Assembly (NCBI GenBank): GCA_013180625.2
Contig: SNVD02007061.1
Location: 203,538-267,537 of the forward strand
DNA from: Boswellia sacra
Lineage: Eukaryota > Streptophyta > Magnoliopsida > Sapindales > Burseraceae
DNA: 64,000 nucleotides
Direction: 5' to 3'
Shown here in pieces: positions 31,548-43,598 of the stretch (positions are counted from its first letter, which is position 1; the number at the start of each line of letters is the position of its first letter). The position numbers and the translations under genes were made by a program. The notes under the pieces are model-generated. The model saw only the letters and a program-made list of their open reading frames with translations. It was not told where the DNA came from and did no database searches.

Positions 31548-32219
31548 CACTTGTGATGAAAGCACTTCAACTGTTTCTAAGGATAACATTATAAGTTAGA
31601 TATCACTGAAAGTTATCATGAACCATAAGACATACAAATAACTCATGTAAATAAATAATCAAAAAGCTGTTGTGAATCACATAACAACACACTATCATGA
31701 GATATATGACAGATCATAGTACTACGTGAAGTGTCACTAGTACATACACAGACTGCAAAACAAATAAAAGTATGTTAAACATAACTGCACTCAAAATCAT
31801 CTACAACATTCATTCAAGGTACTGATGTAGATAATGTAGCAAGACATACATGTGCACACAACATATAACAGAGTCATTCTCTCCCTCACTTCTTACTTAT
31901 TCCTTTTGAGAAACAAGTAACACAGCAAAATTAGTAAGCTGAGAGAATAAAACAAATAAAAAAAATAACAGCAAACACAAGTAGTTCAGAACAGAATAAA
32001 AATAGTTCAGCAGCAAATAGAAAGTCCTAACAGCCAAGTTAGCCAAGTTAAATCTCCCTCTTGATGTGATCTTCGCTTCTCTGCCTTGATTTCAGCACAA
32101 GTAGCCAAAATCTAACCAAGTCTGGGAGACTTTCGAACATGTGGTGATCAAGTGCTGCCAGGGCGTTTGTTAGACTTGCGAGCCACATGTTTAACCCTGC
32201 ACTTAGGAGTAGAGGTTGG
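31548..32219 (-). other. non-coding region between the extra ORF and polypurine tract
   Basis: AT-rich sequence with no domain. Long spacers at this position are usual in Sireviruses. Confidence 0.5.
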
Positions 32220-33843
32220 CTAATCAGATGGAGCCTGTTCTGTTGGAGCTTCAACTGGTGCTATTTGTGTAGAAGGAGCTGGTGTTGAAGGAATGTCAGT
32301 TGTATCCGAGGAAGTTACTGTAACTTCAGCAACTACTCTGCGTATCTCTCTTTCAATTCTTTCTACACTTGTTTCAGTAGTTGAAGCAGGTGATTGTGAA
32401 GATGGAACTGGTAACTCAGGTGCTGGCAGAGAGGGTGATGGTGGATGAGGTTCTTCTTCAGCTGCTGTAGGTACAGGAATGTCCAGGGATTCTTTCTCAG
32501 TAGATGGTGAAGGCTGTTTCATTCTGGAATCTGTTTTTGTTGGTTCATCTGAATCAGACTCATCTTGCAAAGTAGGAGCAAATTTTTCTGATTTCTGCTT
32601 CTTCTAACTAGATGAATTCTTCACCATTTTCAGTTTCTTTTTCCCTTTTGGATACTTCCCTTGACAGAGGCCTTGATGGATTTTTCTTTTGGCTTCTGTG
32701 ATGATGTTTTGTCTTTCTTAATAGCAGGCTGTGTAGCTGGACTTGATGGACTTAGAGCTATGTGCTTAGATGGTGGTGCAGTGGTTTCAGGAATATCAGC
32801 AGCTGGTGAATCTGGTACCACAGGTTCAGGTTCTGGTTCAGATGCCATGGTAGGGGTGCTGTGGACTGAAATTGTCCAAGAAACTGACTTTTCAACACAT
32901 ATTGCTTATGTTTAATATCCTTTAAATCTTGCAAAATTTCTGTCAAAGCAATATTGATTAATTCAAGTTTTTCCTCAACAAATTTCAATTGATTCTTCCT
33001 GACTCTCATGGGTTTAGGCTCAGGTGCAGGTAGATCAGTTTGATCATGCAATCTCTGAAGGAAACCCTTGGTAATTGTCTTAGACAGAATCTCGGTTTGT
33101 TCACTAGAACTTACAGGAACATGGTTCTGAGCAAAGATGCCTTGTATCAGACAGGGGAACACAAGCAGGTAGTAGTCCGAGTGATAGGAACCAATTTGAA
33201 CAATTGTTCTATATGCTAACAGTCCAAAATTCACTGGTCTATTAGTTCCTAAACAAAAAAGAAGTTTCATTCTATCTTCCCTAATCTGATTTTGATTAGT
33301 AAAAGGAAGCCAATTAAACTGAGCTATTTTGTATAATACTCAGTATTTCTTCCTAAGAAATTTCTGGTCAAGACCATCTCTGGGTTTCCACTTGATATCG
33401 GTTCGACCAGTAACTTCCTTAATTATTACTTCTATGTAAAACACTTCATTTAGAGAATGCATACTTCCTATTGGAATGTCCATAAAGGAGTTTATGACAT
33501 TGGGGGAGAATTTCACAAACTTCCCCCGACAGTAGACTCTATGATAATGAACACTCTTAGGATCTTCAATAGTGCTTGAAATGTTAGCATAGAATTCCTG
33601 AATCAAAGTTTGAACAGGAGGAAGAAAATTTGATACCGTTCGAGTCCAGTAATTGGACTTAATCATCTCACTGACACCATAGGAGTTGAAGTCCGAGAGT
33701 TTCACAGGTCGTTCTAAATGAAGCTTCCTTTGTGAAGTGATCTTGTCAAACTTCTGTTTGATTGTAGCCGTAAGAAATTTGTTGTATTGTGACTTGATCT
33801 TCTCTTTGGTTCTCTTCATTGGCATTTGGTCGTCCTCGCTCAT
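32220..33843 (-). pseudogene. extra ORF downstream of pol (plant-transposon/env-position protein)
   Basis: Starting at an ATG at 33843, the first 167 codons are open and read like the 'putative plant transposon protein' family (YCRGKFVKFSPNVINSFMDI and a VTGRTDIKWKPR word). The reading continues through shifts with FGLLAYRTIVQIGSYHS, a helical segment KLELINIALTEILQDL, and a Pro/Ser/Glu-rich low-complexity tail (32220-32850). Sireviruses often carry an additional ORF at this place, called env-like. No signal peptide or clear transmembrane helix is visible, so an envelope role is not supported. Confidence 0.65.
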
Positions 33844-34801
33844 GGTTGGATCAACTGCTGTCTTTACTTGTCTGTGTTGTGTAGGAGGCGACTGGCTACT
33901 GTTACTACTACATGACTAAAGTTGCTTGTAGAAGAGTCATTGGCTATTGAGTTCGAAGATGCCATAGCTAGGGTTTCTAAACTGCAGAAAATTTTTCAGA
34001 ATAGAAACAGAGAGATGCGAGACAGGGAAGCAACTGTGGAAGAGGGATTATATGAAAAGGAGAAGCCCACAAACTATTTGTTATATATACTAGCCCGAAT
34101 ATTTGGAAAATTTTTTATTTTCAACAAAGAATTAATTACTGTTTTTCCTTTCCAAAAACTATTTAATAACTCCCTTCAAAACACTTCAATTCAAATTTGA
34201 ATTAAATTCAAATAAGGAATACTGATGGAAAAAGGATTCCCGCCATTGATACTTCTCCCTCTTAATTCCATAATGCTGACATGGCAAAAATTTGACACAT
34301 GGACACATAAGTGACTTAATTTGAGAATAAGCACATAGGACATTGTTATGAAAAACGTAACAGAACATAGTTATCCATATCATAATAGAAATATCTGAAG
34401 TATCATATTTCTCATTCTAAAAAGCATAATTTTGGGTTTGAGAGATTCACACATTGAAGCTTTATTTTGAATATATTGAGTAAACAACTTGAGTATGCTT
34501 CTTGCACACACAAAAGTTAGTCTCAATATAAATTTGCTAAATAATGCAGTAGCTTTCACACATGTATAGAGGTAGCCCTTTTCCATTTGAGTTGGTGACC
34601 TCGCCATATTTCTTAGATACAATGAAGTTACTCTCAAAGGTTGGCTTTCACACATTATATACTGGTAGCCCTCTCTGTATTTTCATTATTAGACCAGTAT
34701 TTAATTATTCACACAATTTGTATATCATAACTCAAAAGCATGCTAATTTAGAAGGAAACTTATGATACTACATATACGAATAACATAACAGAATACTGTG
34801 T
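33844..34801 (-). other. spacer between pol and the extra ORF
   Basis: Non-coding AT-rich sequence within the copia element. A CACACAT...GGTAGCCC word pair repeats loosely near 34555 and 34650. No gene is supported. Confidence 0.5.
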
Positions 34802-36300
34802 TCATTCATATAACTGACAGATACCTAGGGCTTTTCTTAGATTTTCAAATCTTGTTGTGTCCAATGCCTTAGTGAATAAGTCAGTCAATTGTTTATCTGT
34901 GGAGATGTGCTCAATGTGTATCACCTTAGATTCTACTAGTTCCCTTATAAAATGATATCTAATATCAATGTGTTTTGTTCTAGAATGTTGAACAGGATTT
35001 TTGGAAATATTTATAGCACTAGTATTATCACAAAACACAGTAATGGGCTTCTGTTCAATACCATAATCACTCAACATTTGCTTCATCCACAACAGTTGTG
35101 TACAACAACTCCCTGCTGCTATGTATTCGGCTTCAGCTGTAGATAAAGAAATTGAATTCTGCTTCTTGTTGTGCCATGAAACCAAGTTAGTACCAAGATC
35201 AAAACAACCTCCTGAAGTACTTTTTTTGTCATCTGCATTTCTTGCCCAATCTGTATCACTGAACCCTGCAAGACAATCATTTGTATCTTTAGAAAACCAT
35301 AATCCATAATCACATGTTCCATGTACATACCTGATGATTCTCTTTGCTGCTGCAAGATGTGATTCTTTGGGATTTGCTTGAAACCTTGCACAAAGTCCTA
35401 CACTAAAGCTCAAATCTGGTCTGCTTGCTGTGAGGTAAAGTTGGCTGCCAATAATGCTTCGGTATAAGCTTGCATCAACTTCGTTCCTTGCATTATCTTT
35501 TGAAAGTTTCAGATTAGTACTGATAGGAGTTTTCATTGGTTTTGCATTCTCAAATCCAAATTTCTTTACTAGATTTTTGGCATATTTTGATTGAGATATG
35601 AATATCCCATCATTCATTTACTTAACCTGCAATCTAAGAAAGAAATTTAATTCTCCTACCATGCTTATCTCAAACTCTTCCTACATCAACTTAACAAACT
35701 CATTAATTTTGTTTTTGTTAGTTGATCTGAAGACAATGTCATCAACATATATTTGAGCAACAATAAAATAGTTTGATGCATGTTTGATAAACAAGGTTTT
35801 ATCATTACTGCCTCTTTTATAGCCTCTGTTGATTAAAAAAATTTGTCAACCTTTCATACCAAGCTCTAGGAGCTTGTTTCAAACCATACAAAGCTTTGTG
35901 CAATTTGTACACAAAATCTGGATGTTTAGGATCTTCAAATCCTTTAAGTTGTTCAACAAAAGCTTCTTTATTGAGATAGCCATTTAAAAATGTAGTTTTA
36001 ACATCCATTTGGTACAACTTAAAATCAAGTAAATAAGCAATTGCAAGTAATAATCTGATTGACTCAAGTCTAGCTACTGGTCCAAAGGTTTCATCAAAGT
36101 CTATGCCTTCAACTAGCCTAGCTTTATTTCTAACTACTTATCCACTTTCATCAGTTTTATTTTTGGAAATCCATTTAGTTCCAATGGCATTTGTACCACT
36201 TGGCCTAGGAACTAATTCCTACACTTCATTTCTCTTAAACTGATTAAGTTCATCTTGCATAGCTTGAATCTAGACTTTTTCTTTTAAGGCTTCTTTCACA
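34802..36300 (-). pseudogene. Sirevirus-like reverse transcriptase and RNase H
   Basis: RNase H is open at 34802-35617 (FSDTDWARN, SLSTAEAEYIAAGSCC, CDNTSAINISKNPVQHSR, TKHIDIRYHFIRE). RT has YVDD at 35738-35749 and [20 protein letters not shown] followed by [19 protein letters not shown] at 35817-36017. Stops separate the pieces near 35618, 35820 and 36130, and a stretch between KARLV and EGIDF seems deleted relative to usual copia RT. The frame ends with ENLRKALGICQLYE at 34802. Confidence 0.9.
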
Positions 36301-37508
36301 TTCTTTGGCTCAACTAAAGAAACATAACATGCAAACCTTACTTGATTTCTTACCTTGCTCCGAGTCTTCATCATGCCATCTGGTGTTCCAATGATAGAAC
36401 TTGTTGGATATGCCTTCTGAATCCATGTGGGTGGATCTTTTCTCTCTTCATCATTTTGGATTGAACTTTTTGTTCAAATTTGAGTTGTCAGATGATTCTA
36501 TTACGTTGAGTGTAACAGCAGCTGTTTCCTCATTCATAACAGCATCTTTCTTTTTATTGCTGTCTGGATCTGATTTTTCTACATCTTCTGTGAAGCTGGT
36601 TATGCTTTCCTCTTGTGAGTATTTTGCATAATCATCAAAATCATAAAATACTACATTTGCAGATTCCATGACTGCCTCAGTTCTCAGATTGTAAACTCGA
36701 AAAGCTTTGCTGTTTTGTGCATATCCTACAAAGACTCCTTCATCACTCCTTGGATCCAATTTTCCTAACAGTTCTCTGTCGTTAAGATGTAACACCTGCA
36801 ACCAAAGACATGAAAGTATTTCAAATTAGGTTTTCTTCCTTTCAAAATTTCATAAGGTGTCTGACTAGTGCCAGGTCTAGGAGAAACTCTATTTGAAATA
36901 TAGCAAGCAGTGCTTATAGCTTCGGCCCATAGCATCTTGGTCAACTTCTTCCTATTTAACATTACTCTAGCCATCTCTTGAAGAGTTCTATTCTTCCTCT
37001 CCACAATGCCATTCTGTTCAGGGGTTTTAGGAGCTAAAAATTCATGGTCAATTCCATGATATTTACAAAAATCCGCATAGCTAATATTTTCAAATTCCTT
37101 GCCATGATCACTTCTTATTCTCATAATCCTTCCAATGTTCCTATTTTGCTCATTTTCAAGCTTAACACAAAGGTTCCTGAATGCATCAAAAGTGTCAGAT
37201 TTTTCTTTAATGAAATCAACCCAAGTAAATCTAGAAAAATCATCTACACAAACAAATATATATCTCTTACCTGTAATGCTTTCAATTTGCATATGACCCA
37301 TAAGATCCATGTGAAGCAAATCAAGTATCTTAGAAGTGCTAAGATGTGGATTTGATTTGCGTGAACTTCTTATTTGTTTTCCCATTTGACATGGTCCACA
37401 AATTTTATCAATTTTATCATCAAGTTTAGGAACTTCTCTTACAACACGTAACTTAGTTAATTTAACTAAGTCTTTGTAATTTAAGAGTCCTAATTTTTGA
37501 TGCCACAA
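36301..37508 (-). pseudogene. Sirevirus-like integrase
   Basis: The open frame 36765-37508 contains the zinc-binding HQKLGLLNYKDL...CGPCQMGKQ, then LLHMDLMGHMQI (D), RIRSDHGKEFEN (D) and PEQNGIVERKNRTLQEM (E), so the DDE triad is intact. The C-terminal part continues in another frame at 36451-36801 (NDRELLGKLDPRSDEGVFVG, then YNLRTEAVMESANVVF) after a shift near 36780. Gene order PR-IN-RT-RH confirms Ty1/copia. Confidence 0.9.
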
Positions 37509-37562
37509 TTCTAAATCTGAAATCCTAGCATGGAATGCAATTTCTACTAGGTAATAATTATC

Positions 37563-37874
37563 CTAAGATCTATTACCTTCTAGAATGCATTCACCAAAAT
37601 TATCAAAGACCATGCATTTGTTTTGTGTGAAGTTAACAGTATACTTTTCATCATAAATCTGACTAATGCTAATAAGATTGGCTTTCAAGTCTTCCACCAA
37701 AAGAACATTTTGAAAATTGGGTAGGCCTTTGACATTCAAAGTGCTTTTACCAATGATCTTACTTATTGCTCCATCCCCAAAGGTGACATTTCCATCCCTA
37801 CATGCTTTAAAATCTGTTAGAAACAATTTATTTCCAATCATATGCCTGGAACAACCGCTGTCAAAATACCACAA
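37563..37874 (-). pseudogene. Sirevirus-like protease
   Basis: The frame opens with WYFDSGCSRHMIGNK, where DSG is the aspartic protease triad and CSRHMIG is typical of the Sirevirus group. It continues GNVTFGDGAISKIIGKST and LKANLISISQI. A stop at 37563-37565 precedes the integrase. Confidence 0.9.
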
Positions 37875-38072
37875 ATCATTAGATGTATGATTAAGTGCAG
37901 TAAAGGCAATATTACATACTGTTTTGTCTTTCTTAACCCACTACTGTTGTGATTTTGATAACAGTTTAAATTGTTTCGACCTTTTATACAAAAGATTCAA
38001 CAATTTAAAGCATCTAGGTCTAATATGTCCCTTTTTACCATAAAAATAGCAAATAGGAATGAATTTCCTTAC

Positions 38073-39092
38073 CTATTTAGGGCTGGATTTGAAAGAGCTC
38101 AGTGGAGAAACATACGTTTCACTGCTCTTGGAATTAGGACTTGACTTTGATGAGTTAAGTTCAAGATTCTTACCTGATGTTGAAGCTTTCACAAAAACTG
38201 TTTTTGATGAAGATGCAACATTGCCTTCTGTATACCCCAATCCATGTTTGTTGGAGTTGTCTCTTCCAATATTCAAAACTTGATCAAGTTTGGCGACTCC
38301 AATTTTTAGCTGATCAACACACCTCTTGCTATCAGCCAGTTCTATTGTGATTTTCTCAATATATGCTGTTTTGTCTGTTAAAACAGTTTCAAGTTCAGTA
38401 ATATGGTTTTCAGCATAAGCTTTTTCACATTTCAGAACTTCAATTTCCCGCATCAAGGTGTTGATTTCTTCTTTCTGGCTCAGCCATTCACCATAGAGTG
38501 CATTGTAAGTTTCTTGCAACTCTTCATAATATTCTGGTCCATCTTCTTCATCTGAACGATCAACACTGTCTTGACAATCTTTTGTTATGTCTAACACAAC
38601 AGCCTTTCCTTTATCTGCTGCAGATGTAGTAAATGCAACAAAATTGTTCATACAATCTTGGTCTTCTGACTCCGTTTCTGATTCATCACTCCAGGTTACT
38701 GTCAGCCCTTTGTTTTTCTTCTTGAGATTAGCACATTCAGATTGAATATGCCCATAACTAGAACATTCATAACACTGAATCTGTCCTTTCTTTTCAAGTT
38801 GTTTTGGTTTCTTTTTCTCATTCTCCTTGCTGAATTTTCTGAACTTTTCTTCATTTGAGTTTGATGGCTTTCCTTGATTCTTTTTCCTAAAATTTCTTTT
38901 CATGAACTTGACATAATTTCTTGTTAGAAAAGCAATTTGTTTAGAATCAGTTTCATCAAGCTCATCACTTCATTCTTCATCAGATTTTTCAGCTTTCACA
39001 TTAAACGCAATGCTCTTACCTTTTTGTTTCCGAGTACTTTGATTTATTTCAAAGTTTTGGAGAATGCCAATCAGTTCATCAACTCTCATTTC
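38073..39092 (-). pseudogene. Sirevirus-like gag (C-terminal portion)
   Basis: A long frame of 276 codons (38073-38903) starts in a Lys/Asn-rich region, then a zinc knuckle CYECSSYGHIQSEC (CX2CX4HX4C), the GLTVTWSDESETESED acidic word typical of Sirevirus gag, and a coiled-coil-like segment (LMREIEVLKCEKAYAENHI). Upstream, DEMRVDELIGILQNFEINQ belongs to the same gag but is separated by a stop near 38970. Confidence 0.85.
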
Positions 39093-39130
39093 ATCAGTGT
39101 TTTTAACTTTGAAATGAGAGTTGATGAACT
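39073..39130. repeat. 21-bp perfect inverted repeat at the copia junction
   Basis: Bases 39073-39093 are the exact reverse complement of 39110-39130, with a 16-base loop. Tork-like gag sequence lies on one side (higher coordinates) and Sirevirus-like gag on the other. Confidence 0.95.
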
Positions 39131-39742
39131 TTGATTTGTCAAGCTTTTTTGATGACGATTGATTTTTTCCTTTGTTATCTTTGACAGTTAGTGCTTCATT
39201 GCTACTCCCAGTACTCAATACTTTCCCCTCAACCTTTAATTCCATCTCTTTGGACCTAATCGTAGGTGCCGATTCTTCCTTGGCTAAAGACTCATAACCA
39301 TACCCTGAAGGTATCTTTTAGTTGACCGTATGCCGACGGTAATGAGTTTAGCAAGATGATAGCTTGATCTTCCTTATTGATCCTCTCCCCAGTATTTTTC
39401 AAGTCAATGACTATTTATTTGAAATCATCAATATTCTCATCAATGCTCTTTTCCTCTTGCATCTTGAACCCAAATAGCTTCACCTTCAAATATATTCAGT
39501 TTGTTAGAGATTTTATCAGATATAGACTCTCTAACTTCAACCAAATCCCAATTGCAATTATCTCCTTCGAAACTTGTCTCAACACGTTGTCACTTAGATG
39601 CAGAACAATAGTACTATAGGCGATCTCTAACGTCTCCTGTTTCTTATCTTCAGTCAATATATCCAGTAGTTTACTCTCTGCACCCAAGGCTTGAGTCACC
39701 CTTGCCATTAAACTGTTCCATCTCGAATTTTGTTGTAGCCAT
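39131..39742 (-). pseudogene. Tork-like gag N-terminal fragment
   Basis: A start at 39742 gives MATTKFEMEQFNGKGD, then the frame shifts after a deletion. The continuation reads GAESKLLDILTEDKK, IAYSTIVLHLSDNVLRQVSK and IWLKLESLYLIKSLTN, and in a further frame LKNTGERINKEDQAIILLNS. These words match the gag domain of Tnt1/Tork-type copia elements, not Sireviruses. The frame then enters MELKVEGKVLSTGSSNEALT and joins Sirevirus-like sequence at the inverted repeat. Confidence 0.75.
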
Positions 39743-39762
39743 CTCAGATTCTAAAACCAAAA

Positions 39763-39774
39763 GCTTTGATATCA
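39763..39774 (-). other. degenerate primer-binding site
   Basis: On the element strand TGATATCAAAGC differs at two positions from the tRNA-Met site TGGTATCAGAGC. It lies directly inside the LTR-like end and 21 bases upstream of the gag ATG. Confidence 0.65.
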
Positions 39775-39777
39775 ATT

Positions 39778-40530
39778 TGTTGTCAATTTCGAGCTTTTTC
39801 GCTGAAGCGTTCAATCCGAGATATAGAAAAAATTATAATGAAACCACAGGCAAGAAAATAAACAAGAGAATAAAGAAGATAGGAACATCAGATTTATAGT
39901 GGTTTGGCCAATCAAGCTTACATCCACTTTGAAGGTCTCAACAGCAACTTTATTCTAATCAACAATAAAAGAGAATTATAACAATATCAATAGCAATAAC
40001 AAGGATTTAACCTTACAGTCTTTCTATGCATATATGCATTATGCCAAGATAACCACCAATCTTTGAGATATGCCTCCAAGGAAAGACTAACAGAGAAGAA
40101 CTTCCACAGGTACTAGATCTGTACTCACTGTTTACAATCCCAAATCGTAGCCTCCAATATAACCCAAACATTGTCGTCCTTGTAGTCTCCCAAATGTCCT
40201 AAAATGTTTATCACCGTCTTCTCTCTCACACAACTTGCTGTGTATTGTGTTATATGTTGTGTTATGTTCTACTCATAATACAAGGCTTTATATAGGTACA
40301 AGAGTCTCTTTCCTAGTTCAACCGTGATTCCTAAACTAGAAATACAACTAAAAAACTCTTATTATTTCAGTTCCTTGTCCAACTATGAGTAACCTAGATT
40401 ATCTTAATTAAAACAAATTACAATTAAACTCAATTTCCTAGTTTGATACAAATTCTAATTTGTTTTAATTCTAATCTAAAAATAAATCCTTTATTGCGTA
40501 ATATTTGACAAGACAAAAACACACATAATA
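39778..40530 (-). repeat. 5' LTR-like end of the chimeric copia element
   Basis: The inner end is fixed by the primer-binding site (TGTTGTCAA... on the plus strand). It contains a GTGGTTTGGCCAA...TTACATCCAC motif near 39900-39935 and, on the element strand, a TATA box CCTATATAAAGCC near 40282-40295. The outer end is uncertain. It does not match the 3' LTR at 30546-31530. Confidence 0.5.
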
Positions 40531-41427
40531 GCTAATTTCTAGAATCTCCACATAGGTCTTTCCAAAAAAATTAACATATACATGCTGAGAATCTAGCTTT
40601 GTATTAGAAATTATCACCTTCTTTGCAAATGACCATCTTCACTATTATATGCCAAAATCTTTCATCACAATCACCGCTTCTAGCTTTTATTTCATAAATT
40701 CTCCATACATAATTTTGAAATAGGAACCACTTTTTTGGTGCCGCCGATGAGAAACCTTCCACTAAAACCAATGCAAAATATTAACGCCATAATCATGAGA
40801 TCAGTAATATCTTCAATTCATCATTGTCGCTTTCTTCAACAAAACCTGTAGTGTTAGGAGTTAAACTATAAGAACTCGATGAGAAGAAAGTGTGATCATA
40901 AAACACCCAAAAAGAAGCAAAAAAGGGGAATACAACTTCAAATAGAGAAAATTTTGGTAGCAAGGTAAATGGGCTCCAAAGTAGATAAACGAATATTTGA
41001 AAGAGAAGAAATTTAATTCTCTAACATAATTAATTATACTAGTTGTACAAGTACAGGCTAGCTACATAAAGGCAATTGATTAATAAAATCAGGATAATGT
41101 ACTTGAAGAGTAATGCTACACAAACTAGCTCTTATGTCTACTTAAGCCCAATCCTAGGTCAATTATTTCATAATAGGTTTCTCGTTTATTTTATAAGCCT
41201 GTCTCCAGACATTTCTTTTTAACTTTTTAGATTTAATAAATCATATTGATCCAAAATATATTTTCTCATGCAAAATTAAATTTCCTATTAATATCGAGCC
41301 ACATATCAAATCAGAAAACTCATGGTGTTACAAAGAAAGAAGTAGAAATACGGTGAAAGCAAGGAATATCAAAATGTTTCATCACCTGGCAGTTATGCTT
41401 GATGTTGCTAAAGAGAATTCAAATTTT
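40531..41427 (-). other. 3' flank of the second TNL copy
   Basis: Non-coding sequence between the copia end and the TNL stop codon. No gene or repeat is recognised. Confidence 0.5.
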
Positions 41428-41637
41428 TTATATTTTGGTTTGTGGTTCACTATTGTCATAGTTGCTAATTCCACTTGGTTGTGCCCCATCATAGCCAAAA
41501 AGGGCTTCCTCAATTGTGACAATATCCATTTCTAATGCAACAAAATCTTGATGAGATTCAATCAAATTACCAAAAGTTGAGCTACTGTATTCGTACATTG
41601 GATTGTCATTATTGACCATTTCTTCTTCATATATAGG
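41428..41637 (-). pseudogene. TNL copy 2, distal part of the last exon
   Basis: This matches 58790-59010 of the better TNL copy: an EEE-rich word, SSSTFGNLIESHQDF, LEMDIVTIEEALFG and a terminal EPQTKI before the stop at 41428. It is cut from the rest of its exon by the 5.8-kb LTR element; ATAGG at 41638-41642 is the left target duplication. Confidence 0.85.
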
Positions 41638-41642
41638 ATAGG

Positions 41643-43220
41643 TGTTACACCCATAATATTCACACATGGCTGGCATAGCATGCCTTGCGCTATGCCATGG
41701 CTTGGATGGGGCTGTAAGGGTGCATGCCCATGAGAAGCGTACGAGTGAACGCTTAAGCAAGGTGTGGAGACCTTGTGTGGCTTGATAGAGGCATTGATGT
41801 GCGAGAAGAAGTGCAAGGCAATATGAACGCTAACATAGGGGGATGTGTAGTGCAAAATGTGTAGCGCAATGAACAATACACACGCACGGGAAGCGAGCGT
41901 AATGTGGCGCACTCATTGAGATGGGCGTGGCACAGTGGGATAACACGCACGCACAGGAAGCAGGCGTGATGTGGGGAGCACACACGGGAGTTGGGCACGA
42001 CACAACGATGCAATGCGTACGTTGGGAGCAACATAGTGCAATGGCACTAGCCCATGCACGCATGCGAGCTGGGATGCTTGCGAGGCAGCAAGCACATGCA
42101 CGGGTAGCGTACAACAAAGCAGCGACATGGTGCATAGCATCAGGTGACATGACGCGTAGTAGCGGTTCATGGTTCAAATGGGTGGTGTTAGTGGGCATTA
42201 ATCACGGCATATGTCCAGGGGGATATGGTCTCCTAAAATGAGGGACGTAGTGGGCTGGAAGTTATTTCCTAAAGTATAGGAAGTGGCAGCACAAATGGTG
42301 GGCTGCAACTTCCCCACTAACATGATGGTTGAGTGGACTCAACCATGTCCTTAAAAGTAAGAACAGAAGTGGGAAGTTACTTGGGGAAGTTATTCACATG
42401 TTCCATGCCATGATCTCCACTCATGGGTAGTTATGCTTGTGAGGGGAAGTGAGAAGTTACTTAGGGAAGTTACTCCCACGATTCAAGGCCATGATCTCCA
42501 CTCATGGGTAGTGGGGGATGCTTGTGAGAGGAAGTGGGTAGTTACTCGAGGAAGTTATTCCCATGTTCCATATGGAGTGGGAAGTGGCTCGAGGTAGTTA
42601 TTTTCATGTTCTATATGAAGTGGGAAGTGGCTCGAGGTAGTTATTCCTATGTTCCATATGAAGTGGGAAGTGGCTTGAGGTAGTTACTCCTATGATCTCC
42701 ACTCATGGGTAATGGAGGAAGCATGTGGCAGCGTAGGAGCGCGCCACCACACCTAGTAGTTGGAGATGTCAACTACATGGACCATGTGGCGTGCAGCACA
42801 TGGATTTAGGATCTATCAACTAGGGGTGTTGGTTGGTGTTTTACCTATAAATTGTACCAAGGGTGGGGGCTAGAAAAGAGAGACACGAAACTAGATACAA
42901 CAAGAGAGTACACGCATAGAGAAAATTGTTTAAGGAAGCAATTGTGCTTGTAGCTTGTATGAGTAGGCTAGAATGTGTTCCCAGCTCAATACCTTAGGGC
43001 AGCATTTGTAATCTTTTCCTTGAGGGAATAAAGAAAAGTTGGAAGTCGATACTTTCATAAATTCGTTGTGCCTTGTGTCAAAAAATTTGTGTGTGCATTG
43101 TGTGCAGATTTTGCGTGATAACCTCGGGTGGCCTAGAGTGCAGTTTATCGAGTAGCTGGCCAAGTAGGTGCTTAGCACTATTACAGGACAATTCGCATAT
43201 AAGAAAAAAGTCCTGTGACA
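41643..43220 (+). repeat. 5' LTR of the gag-PR element
   Basis: 1578 bp from TGTTACACCC to CCTGTGACA. It contains a GCA/CACGCA-rich first part, 43-bp tandem repeats and, near 42845-42852, a CTATAAAT TATA box. Antisense frames of up to 122 codons in the GC-rich part are treated as compositional. Confidence 0.93.
42548..42705. repeat. 43-bp tandem repeats in the LTR
   Basis: About four imperfect copies of a 43-bp unit carrying GAAGTGGGAAGTGGCTCGAG and GTAGTTATTCC...ATGTTCCATAT. The same array recurs in the 3' LTR at about 46750-46910. Confidence 0.85.
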
Positions 43221-43222
43221 AC

Positions 43223-43234
43223 TGGTATCAGAGC
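43223..43234 (+). other. primer-binding site of the gag-PR element
   Basis: TGGTATCAGAGC, a perfect tRNA-Met-type primer site two bases after the 5' LTR. Confidence 0.95.
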
Positions 43235-43598
43235 CAAGGTTGGCAAAGAGAGCCAGGTTGGCGAAGGGAAGCTAGGTTGGCCAAAAGGACCAAAGTGGTA
43301 TTCGAGCCTGGTCGTGGCGAAGGCAACCTGATTGGTGGAGTCAGTTAGGTTGTGGCAAATACAACCCAGTTGGTGGAGTCAACTAGGTTGTGACAAAGGC
43401 AACTAGGTTGGTGGAGTCAACCATGTTGTGGCAAAGAGGCCAAGGTTAACAAAGGCACGTTTGAAGGGTCAAGCGTGATTCAAATCTGTCCACACATAGT
43501 TCGGTGATTTTTTGAGTACAATGAGAGACAAGACCGCTCAAGGATAAGTTGGCTTGATTGGCGTAACATAGACTATGGAGAGTCTAGTGCAGTAATCA

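Larger units (their letters stand above)
30546..40530 (-). mobile_element. chimeric Ty1/copia element: Sirevirus-like body, different 5' end
   Basis: The body (31531-39100, minus strand) has gag, protease, integrase, RT-RNase H and an extra downstream ORF followed by a Sirevirus-type polypurine tract and LTR. The 5' end (39131 to about 40530) instead carries a Tork-like gag start, a degenerate primer site and an LTR-like sequence that shows no similarity to the 3' LTR. A genuine single element must have near-identical LTRs, so two copia lineages are joined here. The limits are approximate: neither outer end is confirmed by a target duplication. Confidence 0.7.

Noticed and set aside
30546..34801. 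Separate host gene for the Pro-rich ORF at 32220-33843
   Set aside because: It lies between copia pol and the matching polypurine tract and LTR on the same strand, so it belongs to the element.
41562..42198. Overlapping antisense Cys/Ala/His-rich open frames in the 5' LTR, repeated at 45984-46418 in the 3' LTR
   Set aside because: Several frames are open at once in a GCA/CAC-rich LTR segment, which indicates composition. They are conserved only because the LTRs are copies.
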